A model generated the notes under the pieces. That model did no database searches. It was given only the letters and a program-made list of their open reading frames with translations, and was not told where the DNA came from. A program made the position numbers and the translations under genes. Of a stretch of 64,000 nt of DNA, positions 48,901 through 57,219 are shown piece after piece. Source of the DNA: an uncultured Tateyamaria sp. (GTDB taxonomy: Bacteria; Pseudomonadota; Alphaproteobacteria; Rhodobacterales; Rhodobacteraceae). The stretch lies in the NCBI RefSeq assembly GCF_947488715.1, contig NZ_CANLAG010000003.1:248001-312000 (forward strand), written 5' to 3'. Numbering within the stretch: the first letter of the stretch is position 1; every line of letters begins with the position of its first letter.

Positions 48901-50767
48901 CATAGCTGACGGTCTGGCCTTCGCCGATGGCTCCGTCGCCAAAGTCCCACAGATAGGACAGGATGATACCATCGGCGTCCGTGCTTTCTGCGCCGTCCAA
49001 CTGAGCGGCCTCACCAACCGACGCGGGGCGTTCAGGGATCACAATCACCGGCTCAGGTGGTGCATTCACACCAATCAGCATTGTGTCGACCGCGCTTGCA
49101 TTCGCCACACCGCTGTCATCGGTCACAGTAAGGGCAACAGTGTACCGGCCCGGCGTGTCATATGCGTGCTGGATCGCAGCACCATTGAGCGTGGTGCCGT
49201 CGCCCATGTCCCAGACATAGTTGGTGACTGCGCCGTCGACGTCATAGCTGGCCGCGCCATTCAGGCTGACAGTTTGACCAACCTTGGCAGTCTGGTCCGT
49301 GCCCGCCTCTGCGATTGGGGCAAAGTTCACCATGACATCGCGCGTGGCGACGCCAAAGTTACAGGGATGCAGGCTGTCGTCGCTGACGCGTAAGACAACG
49401 CGGTAGGCACCCGGCTGGGCATATTGCTTTTCTGCGGTTGGCCCTTCGACCTGTTCACCGTCGCCAAAGGACCAGACATAGCGGGTGATCGGGCTGTCGG
49501 AAGGCTCGGACGCTGTTCCGTCAAAGGGGATCACCTCTCCCGGTGCGACCACGATGGCGGGACCGGGTTGTGCAACTGGCGCGGCGCGCACATGGACGGG
49601 GACGTCAATGGCGGCACCGGCACCGGCGCGGTTGCCTTCTTCCAGCACTTTCAAAGTGGCGGTGTAGCGGCCCGGCTGTTCATAGAGGTGGGCAATCACC
49701 GGTTCGGCGGCGCTGTTGCCGTCGCCAAAGTCCCAGATGTAGGACAAGGGATCGCGCCCGATGGATCCGCTGCCGTCAAAGGCGACGGATTGGCAGTTTG
49801 CAAGCGGGCGACCCGTGCCAACGGCTGTGGGTCGTGCAGGTGCCAGTGTCCTGCGTGGCGGCATGTGCAGTGGCAAGGGCGCGCCGGTGCCGTCGAAAAC
49901 GGTGACGGTCACGTCATTTGGGGTTTCGAACCCCTGCGCGAGGCTCAGCGCGAGGTTGGTGTCCTTGGTGTCAACGCTGTCCACCGTCCAGAAATCCTGG
50001 CCGGAGACCTTGACCGGCAAGTCGGCGTAGTCCGTCACGATGGCGATATCACCATTGGCTGCGTCAAAGCTCTGAACGGTGTACGGCCCCTGGGTGCCAG
50101 CAAACCGGACGCGCGTGGCGGTGCCAGCGGTGGTCCAGCGGATCGTCGGCTGATAGGCAAACATCTCAAGGCCTTCGGGCGCGCGGTCCCGGTCGCGGGC
50201 GCGGCTCACGCCAACGGAAAAGCCATTGCCGTCATTGCCGCGTGTGCCTTCGACGTCGATGCGGAAATAGGCACGCCCGTCGATCTGCTCGCCCTGGCGT
50301 GCGCGCACGGCACCTAATGTCACCCAGCGTCCGTTGCTGGCGCGGTCGCTGTCATAGGCCCGTTCCAACACGGCGCGTCCCGGACCCGTGACAGGGAATT
50401 CAGGACGGGCGCGATCAGCGCGCGCGCGGTCTGTGACCATGCCGGGCCGCTCGGCGTCAGAATAGGCACCCTCTGCACCAAACACGCGGAACGTGGTGAC
50501 GGAATCGCGTGGCCCGCCGTAGGTAAAGTCATCGGTTCCAAAGATTTCGGGGTCAAAAAGGCGCACAAACACGCGTCCGGGCGTGTCCGAAGGGATGGAA
50601 AAGAAGATTTGTTCGCGCCGGTCGACATCACCCTCGCGGGTGGGGGCCTGAGCGCCGTAGACGACAATCAAACCTTCGTCCACGGTCTGGGCAGAGGCCG
50701 GCACCACCGCAATGATCAGCAGCAGTGCAACCACACGCCCCAAAATGCGCATCGCAATTCCCGTCAT
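45917..50767 (-). CDS. Giant exported PKD-repeat protein
   Basis: A 1616-residue secreted protein. A Sec signal peptide follows the start (MRILGRVVALLLIIAVVPAS, then AQTVDEG). Residues about 28-320 form a unique N-terminal domain, including a segment on polymer- or solvent-exposed strands (REQIFFSIPSDTPGRVFVRL). The rest is about fifteen tandem PKD domains, each marked by a W-x-(F/M)-x-DG motif such as IWDFGDG. PKD domains usually mediate protein or glycan binding. There is no membrane anchor, sorting signal or enzyme domain. I chose ATG at 50767, which has GGAGGAAG six bases upstream. It lies between FecR/LysM and cyclase genes with 52-base gaps on both sides. Confidence 0.87.
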   Translation of the reverse strand: MTGIAMRILGRVVALLLIIAVVPASAQTVDEGLIVVYGAQAPTREGDVDRREQIFFSIPSDTPGRVFVRLFDPEIFGTDDFTYGGPRDSVTTFRVFGAEGAYSDAERPGMVTDRARADRARPEFPVTGPGRAVLERAYDSDRASNGRWVTLGAVRARQGEQIDGRAYFRIDVEGTRGNDGNGFSVGVSRARDRDRAPEGLEMFAYQPTIRWTTAGTATRVRFAGTQGPYTVQSFDAANGDIAIVTDYADLPVKVSGQDFWTVDSVDTKDTNLALSLAQGFETPNDVTVTVFDGTGAPLPLHMPPRRTLAPARPTAVGTGRPLANCQSVAFDGSGSIGRDPLSYIWDFGDGNSAAEPVIAHLYEQPGRYTATLKVLEEGNRAGAGAAIDVPVHVRAAPVAQPGPAIVVAPGEVIPFDGTASEPSDSPITRYVWSFGDGEQVEGPTAEKQYAQPGAYRVVLRVSDDSLHPCNFGVATRDVMVNFAPIAEAGTDQTAKVGQTVSLNGAASYDVDGAVTNYVWDMGDGTTLNGAAIQHAYDTPGRYTVALTVTDDSGVANASAVDTMLIGVNAPPEPVIVIPERPASVGEAAQLDGAESTDADGIILSYLWDFGDGAIGEGQTVSYAWSAPGVYDVALTVTDDSGTASATQSTTRQIVIDAAPVANAGPDQFVTASDVQFDGTASMDPDGTISAYEWQFGDGATATGPRPVHAYARPGVYEVALVVRDASGAPLNTNRDTMMVTVNATPIADAGPPQVVAPNEEFVLSARTSLDPDGVIGAFEWLLPNGETKAQERISHAIADPGTYRIGLSVFDGFRGGAARDDDDVLITVNAQPVAEAGSNLLVAPGDPVILDGGQSFDSDGEIVSYLWEFDDGYPAQTEARVERSYDTPGTWSVQLVVTDAAGVANSTATDDLQVRVNAAPVAEAGPNLETDVLQVTLDASGSADADGDALVYTWDMGDGSPLRMGRKITHVYPRSGKFPVTLRVDDGTGLSNATAIDATTVVVNARPLADAGGNRDVCSGESILFDASDSVDPDGGLLLYSWDFGDGSTSDLINPTKIYENPGAYSVTLRVRNGKGTAWGSDMDRIAVLVREGPIADAGDDMTVYTNQPVRFDGSGSTDADGAVNAFNWTMGDGGTASGERPEYRFKNPGNYPVTLTIQGEAVGDCSPLDTDTANIQVLPAPEQLIMAEDRAATGLPATFSAQINDLDGATVTAQEWTFSDGGTATGDSVSYTFAEPGIYFASLTTRLEGLSSGLDKVETRRKVIVNEAPMAGLDGPDRVAVGAAAVFDASASVDADGALTGYAWDFGDGTTASGVVVAHAYNTPGTYKLRLTVMDDAGVGNSAVTIDRDIVVNPEPTVGLSVDRQMCAGVAHPWSVSVDDGTSVAWSFAGTAAEGASVSHSFDAPGLFPVTVSLDDGKGLLNSRRAEEIYVRVNAAPTAIAGPDQVVNAGDVVQFDASASGDLDGTLTGYTWTFDDGVTLEGVQVERSFDTSGPVNVTLTARDNSGSDCATGTDGLVVLVNTPPVVDAGPDRDVLVGAAHDVVVFDASDALDGDGHGLRIEWDFGDGTTATGAIVRHAYTSAGTFTVSVSAHDTTGLASGTTTDTAVITARGRDG
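45940..49830 (-). repeat. Array of about 15 PKD domain repeats
   Basis: Repeat marks, in order: IWDFGDG, VWSFGDG, VWDMGDG, LWDFGDG, EWQFGDG, EWLLPNG (degenerate), LWEFDDG, TWDMGDG, SWDFGDG, NWTMGDG, EWTFSDG, AWDFGDG, AWSFAGT (degenerate), TWTFDDG, EWDFGDG. Spacing is about 80-95 residues. Boundaries are approximate. Confidence 0.8.
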
Positions 50768-50819
50768 ACTTCTTCCTCCTCGGATCGGCCCCGCTATCGC
50801 GCGACACCGCCCAACACAT

Positions 50820-53153
50820 TCACCGGAACGCAGCGTTCCCAGCGTAGTCTTCAATCACAACTTCGATCAGTTCGAGCGCCCCTGCCTCGGGCGGTAGGGC
50901 CGCGCGGCACAGGCCCGCGGCGCTGTCACACCGCAAGAAGCCTTCGCGCTCTTGCGCGCCGACCTGCAACAGGAACGATGCCGCTTGCCGCAAACCGCTT
51001 GGATCGCTGGCCTGAACGACAATTTCGATCGGGCCATTTGCGCCCTTGGGGCGGCCCACTTCGACCGACTGCACATCAGGCGGGTCGATGTCATAGAGCG
51101 TCTGAAGCCGCGTGGCGTTCACGTTGCCCACGGTGTCCGTGGCCACCAGATCAAACAGGTTCAGACCCTGCACCAGGCTGAGAGAGACGGCGAACCGCCC
51201 CTGGTCCAGCGGCACGTCAGCCCCGTTGATGGTCAGTTGTGCCGCGTCACCCGCATCACCGATCAGTTCGATCTCGTCCAGATCGGTCGCTTTGGGTGGT
51301 GGGCTGTCCAGCGTTGTTTCGGGCGGTGTGCGGTCCTGGATCACTTCGAAATCCAGCCGCCCTTCGATCAATCCCGACGGTCCTAGCACCGCGAGTGTGT
51401 AGCCTTGGGGTGTCTCGCTGGCCGGTACGGAAAAGCTGATGGCACCGGCGGGGCCAACAACCGCGCGCAGGACTTCGGTGCCGCCGGATTGGACAAGCAC
51501 GTCAGCGCCTTCGGCGGCAGTTGATGCGGCAAAGACGGAAAGTTCGCCGGACCGTGTGGCAAGGGCATTGCCGAGGCGGGGCAGTGTGGGTGACAGGCTC
51601 ACGTCGACCTGCGCCGCAGGGCGATAGACCACCGTCTGCGCCGTCGCACTCTCATTGCCCGCGGCATCCACCGCACGCAGGGTCAGGATGTTCGGACCGG
51701 GGTTCAGCGTCGTTTCAACGATAAAGCTGCCGTCGGCACCCAGCGGCACTGGCGCACCGTTCAACTGCACTTCGGCGTCGGGTTCTGACGCGCCAAAGAT
51801 TTCGATGGCGGGTTGGGTCACAATCTCACCGTCACCGGGGGCCAGCAGCGTCAGGAACGGCGGCGTTTCATCCACGCGCAAGGTAAACGACTGTGGCACG
51901 CTCCACTGACCGGGCAAGCCCAGGCGGTCCAAGGCCGCAACGCGCCAGTGATAGGTGCGGGGCGGCAGTGGGGCAGTGTCCAGTGTTGTGCCACGCACGC
52001 CCCATTCCGACACCTGCATCTGGTTGAAACCGGGGTCGACTGCGACCTCGACCCAATAACCTTCGGCGCCCTCAAACGCGCTCCACCCTAGAGGGGCAAA
52101 TCCGTCATAGAGGATTGCGCCCAATGCGGGTTGCTCCAATGCGGGGGCATCCAAAACTTCGGCACGTTGCGCACCATTTGAGGTCAGAACGAGGCCCTCG
52201 TTCTCGTTGATCTGGATGGTCTCGTTGCCGTCCGACACCTCGAGCGCAGGGGTGTCATAGTTCACAAACCGGGCGCCGGTTGCGTCGTTCTTGATCCAGA
52301 AGTCACCCGAGTTGGTCGTCGTCTCGACACCGGGCACATCCACTTCGAACGCGGTCTTTTCAGATAGCTGGTTCAGCAGCGCGTAAAAGTCGCCGTTCAC
52401 GAGGCTGACTTTGGTCACTTCGGTGCCGGTTAACGGGTCCGAACGCATCCGCTGAATGGTTGCGTTTGAGTTGGCGTTCAGGCGCAGGCGGCTCAGATCG
52501 CGGAACGTCACCTGCGTGGTGCTATCGGATAGCGTGCGCACGCGCTCGAACTCGACCAGAACATCGTTCAGACCGCGGCCGCTCCAACGCGGCTCCTCTG
52601 GCGCGCGCCCCTCGACGTCGCCCTGCACATCCGACACAACCGCTTCTGCTGCGCGGTCGCGCTGCGCTATGGAGATGTCGAGCGCCTCCATTGCCAACAG
52701 GGTGGCGATATCCGACAGGTCGACAACCTCGACCCATGCGCCGACCTCGCGCTGGCCGACGGCGGCCTCGCGGTTTTCGAGGGCCTGGCCAATCTCGACA
52801 GGCGCGAACACCTGTGCACCTTCGGCGTTTGCCGCTTGGATCGCTTTGAGTGCCTTGGCCAGTGCCGCGTCCGCTGCGCGCACCTGTTTGACCGGCATCT
52901 GCAATTCGGTGCCCGGCACCACGGCTGCGGGCGACGCGATGGCATTCAGTTCCAGAACATAGGGCCAAAGGTCCGGGTCGTTGAGGTGTTCGCTGACTAC
53001 ACCGCGCAGCGTATCGCGCTCGCCAAAGACAACCACTTCGAGCGGTGCATCAAGGTCGGATGATTGCGCAGACGTAGGCGAAACAGGGTACATCAATACA
53101 CCCAGAACAAGCGCCACAATGCGTATGGAAGTCAGTTTTTCAAAGCCACGCAA
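50820..53153 (-). CDS. Exported FecR-domain protein with LysM-like and Ig-like domains
   Basis: A 777-residue secreted protein. The signal peptide (MRGFEKLTSIRIVALVLGVL, ending SPTSA) is followed by a LysM-like domain (about 38-90: RDTLRGVVSEHLNDPDLWPY, PGTELQMP) that could hold peptidoglycan. A helical linker leads to a FecR domain (about 195-300: RTLSDSTTQVTFRDLSRLRL, LVNGDFYALL). The rest has an Fn3-like domain (about 340-430) and several bacterial Ig-like domains to the C-terminus. No anti-sigma TM or sigma gene is nearby, so the FecR domain here is structural or sensory, as in FecR-LysM proteins linked to cyclases. First gene of the cyclase operon. Confidence 0.85.
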   Translation of the reverse strand: MRGFEKLTSIRIVALVLGVLMYPVSPTSAQSSDLDAPLEVVVFGERDTLRGVVSEHLNDPDLWPYVLELNAIASPAAVVPGTELQMPVKQVRAADAALAKALKAIQAANAEGAQVFAPVEIGQALENREAAVGQREVGAWVEVVDLSDIATLLAMEALDISIAQRDRAAEAVVSDVQGDVEGRAPEEPRWSGRGLNDVLVEFERVRTLSDSTTQVTFRDLSRLRLNANSNATIQRMRSDPLTGTEVTKVSLVNGDFYALLNQLSEKTAFEVDVPGVETTTNSGDFWIKNDATGARFVNYDTPALEVSDGNETIQINENEGLVLTSNGAQRAEVLDAPALEQPALGAILYDGFAPLGWSAFEGAEGYWVEVAVDPGFNQMQVSEWGVRGTTLDTAPLPPRTYHWRVAALDRLGLPGQWSVPQSFTLRVDETPPFLTLLAPGDGEIVTQPAIEIFGASEPDAEVQLNGAPVPLGADGSFIVETTLNPGPNILTLRAVDAAGNESATAQTVVYRPAAQVDVSLSPTLPRLGNALATRSGELSVFAASTAAEGADVLVQSGGTEVLRAVVGPAGAISFSVPASETPQGYTLAVLGPSGLIEGRLDFEVIQDRTPPETTLDSPPPKATDLDEIELIGDAGDAAQLTINGADVPLDQGRFAVSLSLVQGLNLFDLVATDTVGNVNATRLQTLYDIDPPDVQSVEVGRPKGANGPIEIVVQASDPSGLRQAASFLLQVGAQEREGFLRCDSAAGLCRAALPPEAGALELIEVVIEDYAGNAAFR

Positions 53154-53236
53154 ACCGCTTCCCCCCAGATTAAAGTGTGAAAAAAGGAATTAAAGTTGGT
53201 TAATGCGCAGAGTGTCAGGGGCGGTGCCGTATGTGG

Positions 53237-53258
53237 CAAGTCATTATTTCATGACTTG
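53237..53258. promoter_or_regulatory. Inverted repeat upstream of the FecR-PKD-cyclase operon
   Basis: CAAGTCAT (53237-53244) and ATGACTTG (53251-53258) form a perfect 8-base inverted repeat with a TATTTC spacer, 84 bases upstream of the FecR start. It could be an operator for the operon or a hairpin after the LysR gene. No long T-run follows on the minus strand. Confidence 0.45.
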
Positions 53259-53356
53259 TCGTTCACTGTCGCGTGAGGGGTAACGCCATGCCCCGCTCTG
53301 CGTGTATTGTGTCGTTTCGGGCAACAAAACGGGCAAGCCGAAGAGGCGAAATCGAA

Positions 53357-54301
53357 TCAATCGCGCCAGACGGACGACTGCTGCGCATGGGTGATGGACC
53401 GGGCGAGACTGGTAAATTCAACCTCCAGGTGTTTTCGGAATCTGCGCGCGGCGGGCGATGCGGTTTCGTCCACCGGATACAGAATGCCCAGGTTACGCGG
53501 CGCGTGTTTGATATGGATGTCGAGTGCGGTGACTGATTTGAGATGCCGCAGCATGAACACCACCGCGTAGGGCAGGATGGTCAGGCTGTCCGACCCCTCC
53601 AGAACGGTCCGTACCGAGCTGATTGAGCCGCCGGAGAAGCTGACCTTGAAATCGTCTACCTCGATTTCTTTGAGGATCGCTTTCATGTCCTCGTAGAGCG
53701 GGCTGGTCGTAGGCGGCGCGATCCAGGGATAGGGGGCAATGTCGCTCAGTCGCAGCGTCTTTTTGCGGGCCAGTGGGTGCCCCACGCGGCAGGCGATCAC
53801 GTTGCGCCCCTGCATGATTTCCTCGAATGCCAGCCCGTCAGGCACTGCGCTGGGCGGCAGCGGGCAAATCGCCAGATCCAGCGTCCCATTGTTCAGATCC
53901 CGGATCAGGCTGTCGGCATAGCCATAGCTTTGGTCGATACGCACGTTGGGGTGTGCCATCTGGAACCCGGCGATCATCGTGGCAATGACGGCGTCCATGA
54001 AGACCGGCGTACCCGCCACGCGCACGGCGCCGGTCTTGCCTCCTTTGTACAGGTCAACCTGCGCTGTCGCCTCAAGACCTGCCGCACGGATGATGCGCCC
54101 CTGGGCGGCCAAGGCTTCGCCCAATTCCGTAGGGATCAACGGTCTGCGTCCGGCTTCGAACAGGGGTAGGCCCAGCCGCGCCTCCAGTGTTGCCAGCGAG
54201 CGCGACAGGGACGGTTGCGATTTGCCCAACGCACGGGCGCCTTGCGTCAGACCACCCGCGTCCACGACAGCGGCCAGTATGATCAGGTGGTTTGGGTCCA
54301 T
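53357..54301 (-). CDS. LysR-family regulator of the hydroxyquinol genes
   Basis: A 314-residue regulator. The N-terminal winged helix is LIILAAVVDAGGLTQGARAL then KSQPSLSRSLATLEARLGLP. The C-terminal effector domain is of the LysR substrate-binding type. ATG at 54301 starts the usual MDPNHLIILA lead; an alternative start two codons upstream (54307) is equally possible and neither has a strong ribosome-binding site. It diverges from the maleylacetate reductase gene across about 75 bases and probably activates the aromatic pathway in response to an intermediate. Confidence 0.88.
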   Translation of the reverse strand: MDPNHLIILAAVVDAGGLTQGARALGKSQPSLSRSLATLEARLGLPLFEAGRRPLIPTELGEALAAQGRIIRAAGLEATAQVDLYKGGKTGAVRVAGTPVFMDAVIATMIAGFQMAHPNVRIDQSYGYADSLIRDLNNGTLDLAICPLPPSAVPDGLAFEEIMQGRNVIACRVGHPLARKKTLRLSDIAPYPWIAPPTTSPLYEDMKAILKEIEVDDFKVSFSGGSISSVRTVLEGSDSLTILPYAVVFMLRHLKSVTALDIHIKHAPRNLGILYPVDETASPAARRFRKHLEVEFTSLARSITHAQQSSVWRD

Positions 54302-54375
54302 AAACATAACCCAAAGGTATAATCGCCGCGCCAAATCATATCAACTTGACGGATTGCGCATCGTATCGTCGGAGC

Positions 54376-55431
54376 ATGTCCATTCAAACACTCCCCGCCC
54401 CACGGGTCCTGTTTGGTGCAGGTGTCCGCTGGACCGTTCAGGATGAGCTGCAGCGCATTGGCGGCACGCGGGCGTTGGTGTTGTCAACGCCGCATCAATC
54501 CGACGCAGCGATGCGCATCGCCGAAGCGTTGGGGCCATTGGCCGCGGGCGTGTACGCGCGGGCGCAGATGCACACCCCCGTCCACATCACCGAGGACGCG
54601 GTTGCCTACTTGAAAACGGTTCAGGCGGATTGCATCGTGTCCATTGGCGGCGGGTCGACAACCGGTCTGGGAAAGGCGATTGTGCACCGCACAGGCGTGG
54701 CCCACGTCACCATTCCCACAACTTATGCAGGGTCAGAGGCCACGCCGATCCTCGGGCAGACCGAGAATGGCACAAAGACCACGCTCAGTGATCCGCGTGT
54801 CGTGCCGGATGTCGTGCTCTATGACCCTGAATTGATCGTTTCGTTGCCCGTCGAGATGACGGTGACATCGGCATTGAATGCCATCGCGCACGCGGCCGAG
54901 GCGCTATATGCGCCAAACCGGACACCAGACTCCGATGCGCTGGCCACCCAAGGCATGGCATGTTTCGCCAAGTATTTGCCCGATGTTATCGCCGATCCCT
55001 CAAATCTGAAGGCCCGGCAAGAGACGCAGCGCGGCGCCTATGCCTGCGGCGCGGTGCTGGGTCAGGTCGGCATGGCGCTGCATCACAAGCTCTGCCACAC
55101 GCTTGGCGGTGCGTTTGATCTGCCGCACGCCGCCACCCATGCGATCATCCTGCCACATGCCATTTCCTACAACAGTCGCGCGGCGCGGCTGGAACTGGGC
55201 CCCGTGTGCGAGATTTTTGTGGGCGAGACACCGGGCCTCGCGCTCCACAACTTTGCAGCGGCTTCCGGCGCACCACTGGCCCTGCGCGATCTGGGTGTCA
55301 CCCTGGCACAGCTGGACGACGCGGCGGACCTTGCCACCCAAAAACCTTACCCAAACCCGGCGCGTGTGACCCGCGACGGCATCCGACAACTTTTGGAGGC
55401 CGCCTGGTCAGGCGCGCCGCCACAGCACTGA
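54376..55431 (+). CDS. Maleylacetate reductase (iron-type alcohol dehydrogenase family)
   Basis: A 351-residue enzyme reducing maleylacetate to 3-oxoadipate with NAD(P)H. It starts FGAGVRWTVQDELQRIGGTR; the cofactor segment is CIVSIGGGSTTGLGKAI and PTTYAGSEATPILGQTENG is characteristic of maleylacetate reductases (TfdF/MacA/GraC). Likely metal-site histidines lie in ALHHKLCHTLGGAFDLPHAA and ATHAIILPH. It is first in the rightward operon and supplies the final step before beta-ketoadipate breakdown. ATG at 54376, GGAGC just upstream. Confidence 0.9.
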   Translation: MSIQTLPAPRVLFGAGVRWTVQDELQRIGGTRALVLSTPHQSDAAMRIAEALGPLAAGVYARAQMHTPVHITEDAVAYLKTVQADCIVSIGGGSTTGLGKAIVHRTGVAHVTIPTTYAGSEATPILGQTENGTKTTLSDPRVVPDVVLYDPELIVSLPVEMTVTSALNAIAHAAEALYAPNRTPDSDALATQGMACFAKYLPDVIADPSNLKARQETQRGAYACGAVLGQVGMALHHKLCHTLGGAFDLPHAATHAIILPHAISYNSRAARLELGPVCEIFVGETPGLALHNFAAASGAPLALRDLGVTLAQLDDAADLATQKPYPNPARVTRDGIRQLLEAAWSGAPPQH

Positions 55432-55455
55432 ACAGACCTTGGAGGAGGACAATTT

Positions 55456-57219
55456 ATGGCGGACATCGAAACGGACGTCCTGATCATCGGCACAGGCCCG
55501 GCGGGGTCCGCCACTGCGGCGCTGCTGTCGACCTATGGGATCGAGAATATGGTGATCAACCGCTATCGCTGGTTGGCCAATAGCCCGCGCGCCCACATCA
55601 CCAATCAACGCACGATGGAAGTGCTGCGCGATCTGGGCCGCGAGGTCGAGGATGAGGCCTATATGCACGCCACTGAGCAGGATCTGATGGGGAGCAATGT
55701 CTTTTGCGAAAGCCTGACCGGAGAGGAACTTGGACGCATCCAGACCTGGGGCACGCACCCTCTGAGCCGGGCAGAGCACGCCTTGTCGTCGCCCAGCCGC
55801 ATGAATGACCTGCCGCAGACGTTCATGGAACCGCTGTTGTTCAAGACGGCCTGCGCCCGCGGCACGCAGGCGCGGATGTCCTGCGAATACCAGAGCCACG
55901 TGGCGGATGGCGATGGCGTGACCACAACGGTTCTCGACCGGTTGACCAACACAACCTTTACCGTCCGCTCGAAATATCTGGTCGGGGCGGATGGTGGCAA
56001 TTCGGCGGTAACAGAGAACACAGGGCTGCCGATTGAGGGCAAGATGGGTGTTGCAGGGTCCATCAACCTGCTGTTCAAGGCCGACCTCACCAGCCACGTG
56101 GCGCACCGGCCGTCGGTTCTCTATTGGGTGATGCAGCCCGGATCGAATGTCGGCGGTATCGGCATGGGCGTGGTCCGCATGGTCCGACCGTGGAACGAAT
56201 GGCTGGCCATATGGGGCTATGACATCGACGGCGAACGCCCCGAACTCGACGACGAAGAAGCCAAAAAGATCATCCGTGATCTGGTTGGCGATCCCGATCT
56301 CGATATCGAGATGCAGGGCATCAGCTATTGGACCGTGAACGACGCCTACGCCACCCAGATGTCCAAGGGGCGGGTGTTTATCATGGGGGACGCCGCACAC
56401 CGGCACCCGCCATCGAACGGGCTGGGCTCCAACACGTCGATCCAGGATGCATTTAACCTGGCGTGGAAACTCGCGGCCGTGCTCAAGGGGCAGGCGGGTG
56501 AGGCGCTGCTGGACAGCTATGACGCCGAACGCGCACCCATCGCCAAGCAGATTGTCACGCGCGCCAACCAGTCCATCGGTGAATTTGGTCCCATCTTCGA
56601 GGCGCTGGGCCTGATCGGTCATACGGACCCGCAGGTCATGCAGGCCAATATGGACAAACGCTGCGACAGTTCGGACGACGCAGAGGCACAACGCGCAGCA
56701 TTGCGCGAGGCGATTGCGTTCAAAAAGTACGAATTTGATGCCCACGGCGTCGAAATGAACCAGCGGTATCGCTCTGGTGCAGTGGTCACTGACGGCCAGA
56801 TGGAGCCTGCCTTCGATCTGGATCACGAACTGCACTACCAGCCGACCACTTGGCCGGGCGCGCGGTTGCCGCATGTCTGGTTGTTTGACGCGCAGGGGCG
56901 CAAACTGTCCACGCTGGATTTGACGCAGGGTGGATTTGCCCTGCTCACCGGATTGAATGGCTCCGCCTGGGCGCAAGCCGCAGAAACGGTCGTCCAAGAG
57001 ATGGGGCTGGCACTCAGCGCGCATGTGATCGGCCCGCGTCAGGCGCTGGTGGATCACACCGGTGACTGGGCCCGCGCCCGCGAGGTGGGTGATGCGGGCT
57101 GTGTGCTGGTGCGGCCCGACCACCATGTCGCCTGGCGCAGCGAAGGGATGGCAGACAATCCCAAGGCGGAACTCACCCGCGTCCTCAACACCATCCTCAG
57201 CACAGGAGCAGCGACATGA
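55456..57219 (+). CDS. FAD-dependent phenol-type monooxygenase (TfdB/resorcinol-hydroxylase-like)
   Basis: A 587-residue flavin hydroxylase of the PheA/TfdB family. The FAD dinucleotide motif is VLIIGTGPAGSATAALLSTY (residues 9-28), with YLVGADGGNSAVTENTGLPI (DG motif) and RVFIMGDAAHRHPPSNGLGS (GD motif). The C-terminal thioredoxin-like domain begins near residue 440. It should add a hydroxyl group to a phenol using NAD(P)H and O2. Placed between maleylacetate reductase and an intradiol dioxygenase, its likely product is hydroxyquinol (1,2,4-trihydroxybenzene), for example from resorcinol. Preceded by GGAGGAGG ribosome-binding site. It overlaps the dioxygenase by four bases. Confidence 0.9.
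   Translation: MADIETDVLIIGTGPAGSATAALLSTYGIENMVINRYRWLANSPRAHITNQRTMEVLRDLGREVEDEAYMHATEQDLMGSNVFCESLTGEELGRIQTWGTHPLSRAEHALSSPSRMNDLPQTFMEPLLFKTACARGTQARMSCEYQSHVADGDGVTTTVLDRLTNTTFTVRSKYLVGADGGNSAVTENTGLPIEGKMGVAGSINLLFKADLTSHVAHRPSVLYWVMQPGSNVGGIGMGVVRMVRPWNEWLAIWGYDIDGERPELDDEEAKKIIRDLVGDPDLDIEMQGISYWTVNDAYATQMSKGRVFIMGDAAHRHPPSNGLGSNTSIQDAFNLAWKLAAVLKGQAGEALLDSYDAERAPIAKQIVTRANQSIGEFGPIFEALGLIGHTDPQVMQANMDKRCDSSDDAEAQRAALREAIAFKKYEFDAHGVEMNQRYRSGAVVTDGQMEPAFDLDHELHYQPTTWPGARLPHVWLFDAQGRKLSTLDLTQGGFALLTGLNGSAWAQAAETVVQEMGLALSAHVIGPRQALVDHTGDWARAREVGDAGCVLVRPDHHVAWRSEGMADNPKAELTRVLNTILSTGAAT

Noticed and set aside
45940-49830. Regular repeats that could suggest a CRISPR array or satellite
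   Set aside because: Repeat identity is at protein level (PKD domains) with unit length about 250 bases and no short conserved direct repeat with spacers.
50820-53153. Anti-sigma factor FecR of an iron-siderophore system
   Set aside because: There is no inner-membrane anchor in the expected place, no sigma factor and no TonB receptor nearby; LysM and Ig-like domains point to an exported structural or sensor protein.
55408-57126. Long open frame of 572 codons on the minus strand opposite the monooxygenase gene
   Set aside because: It is a mirror of the plus-strand gene in GC-rich DNA. The product is rich in His, Arg and Gly and has no domain, while the plus strand encodes a clear FAD hydroxylase.
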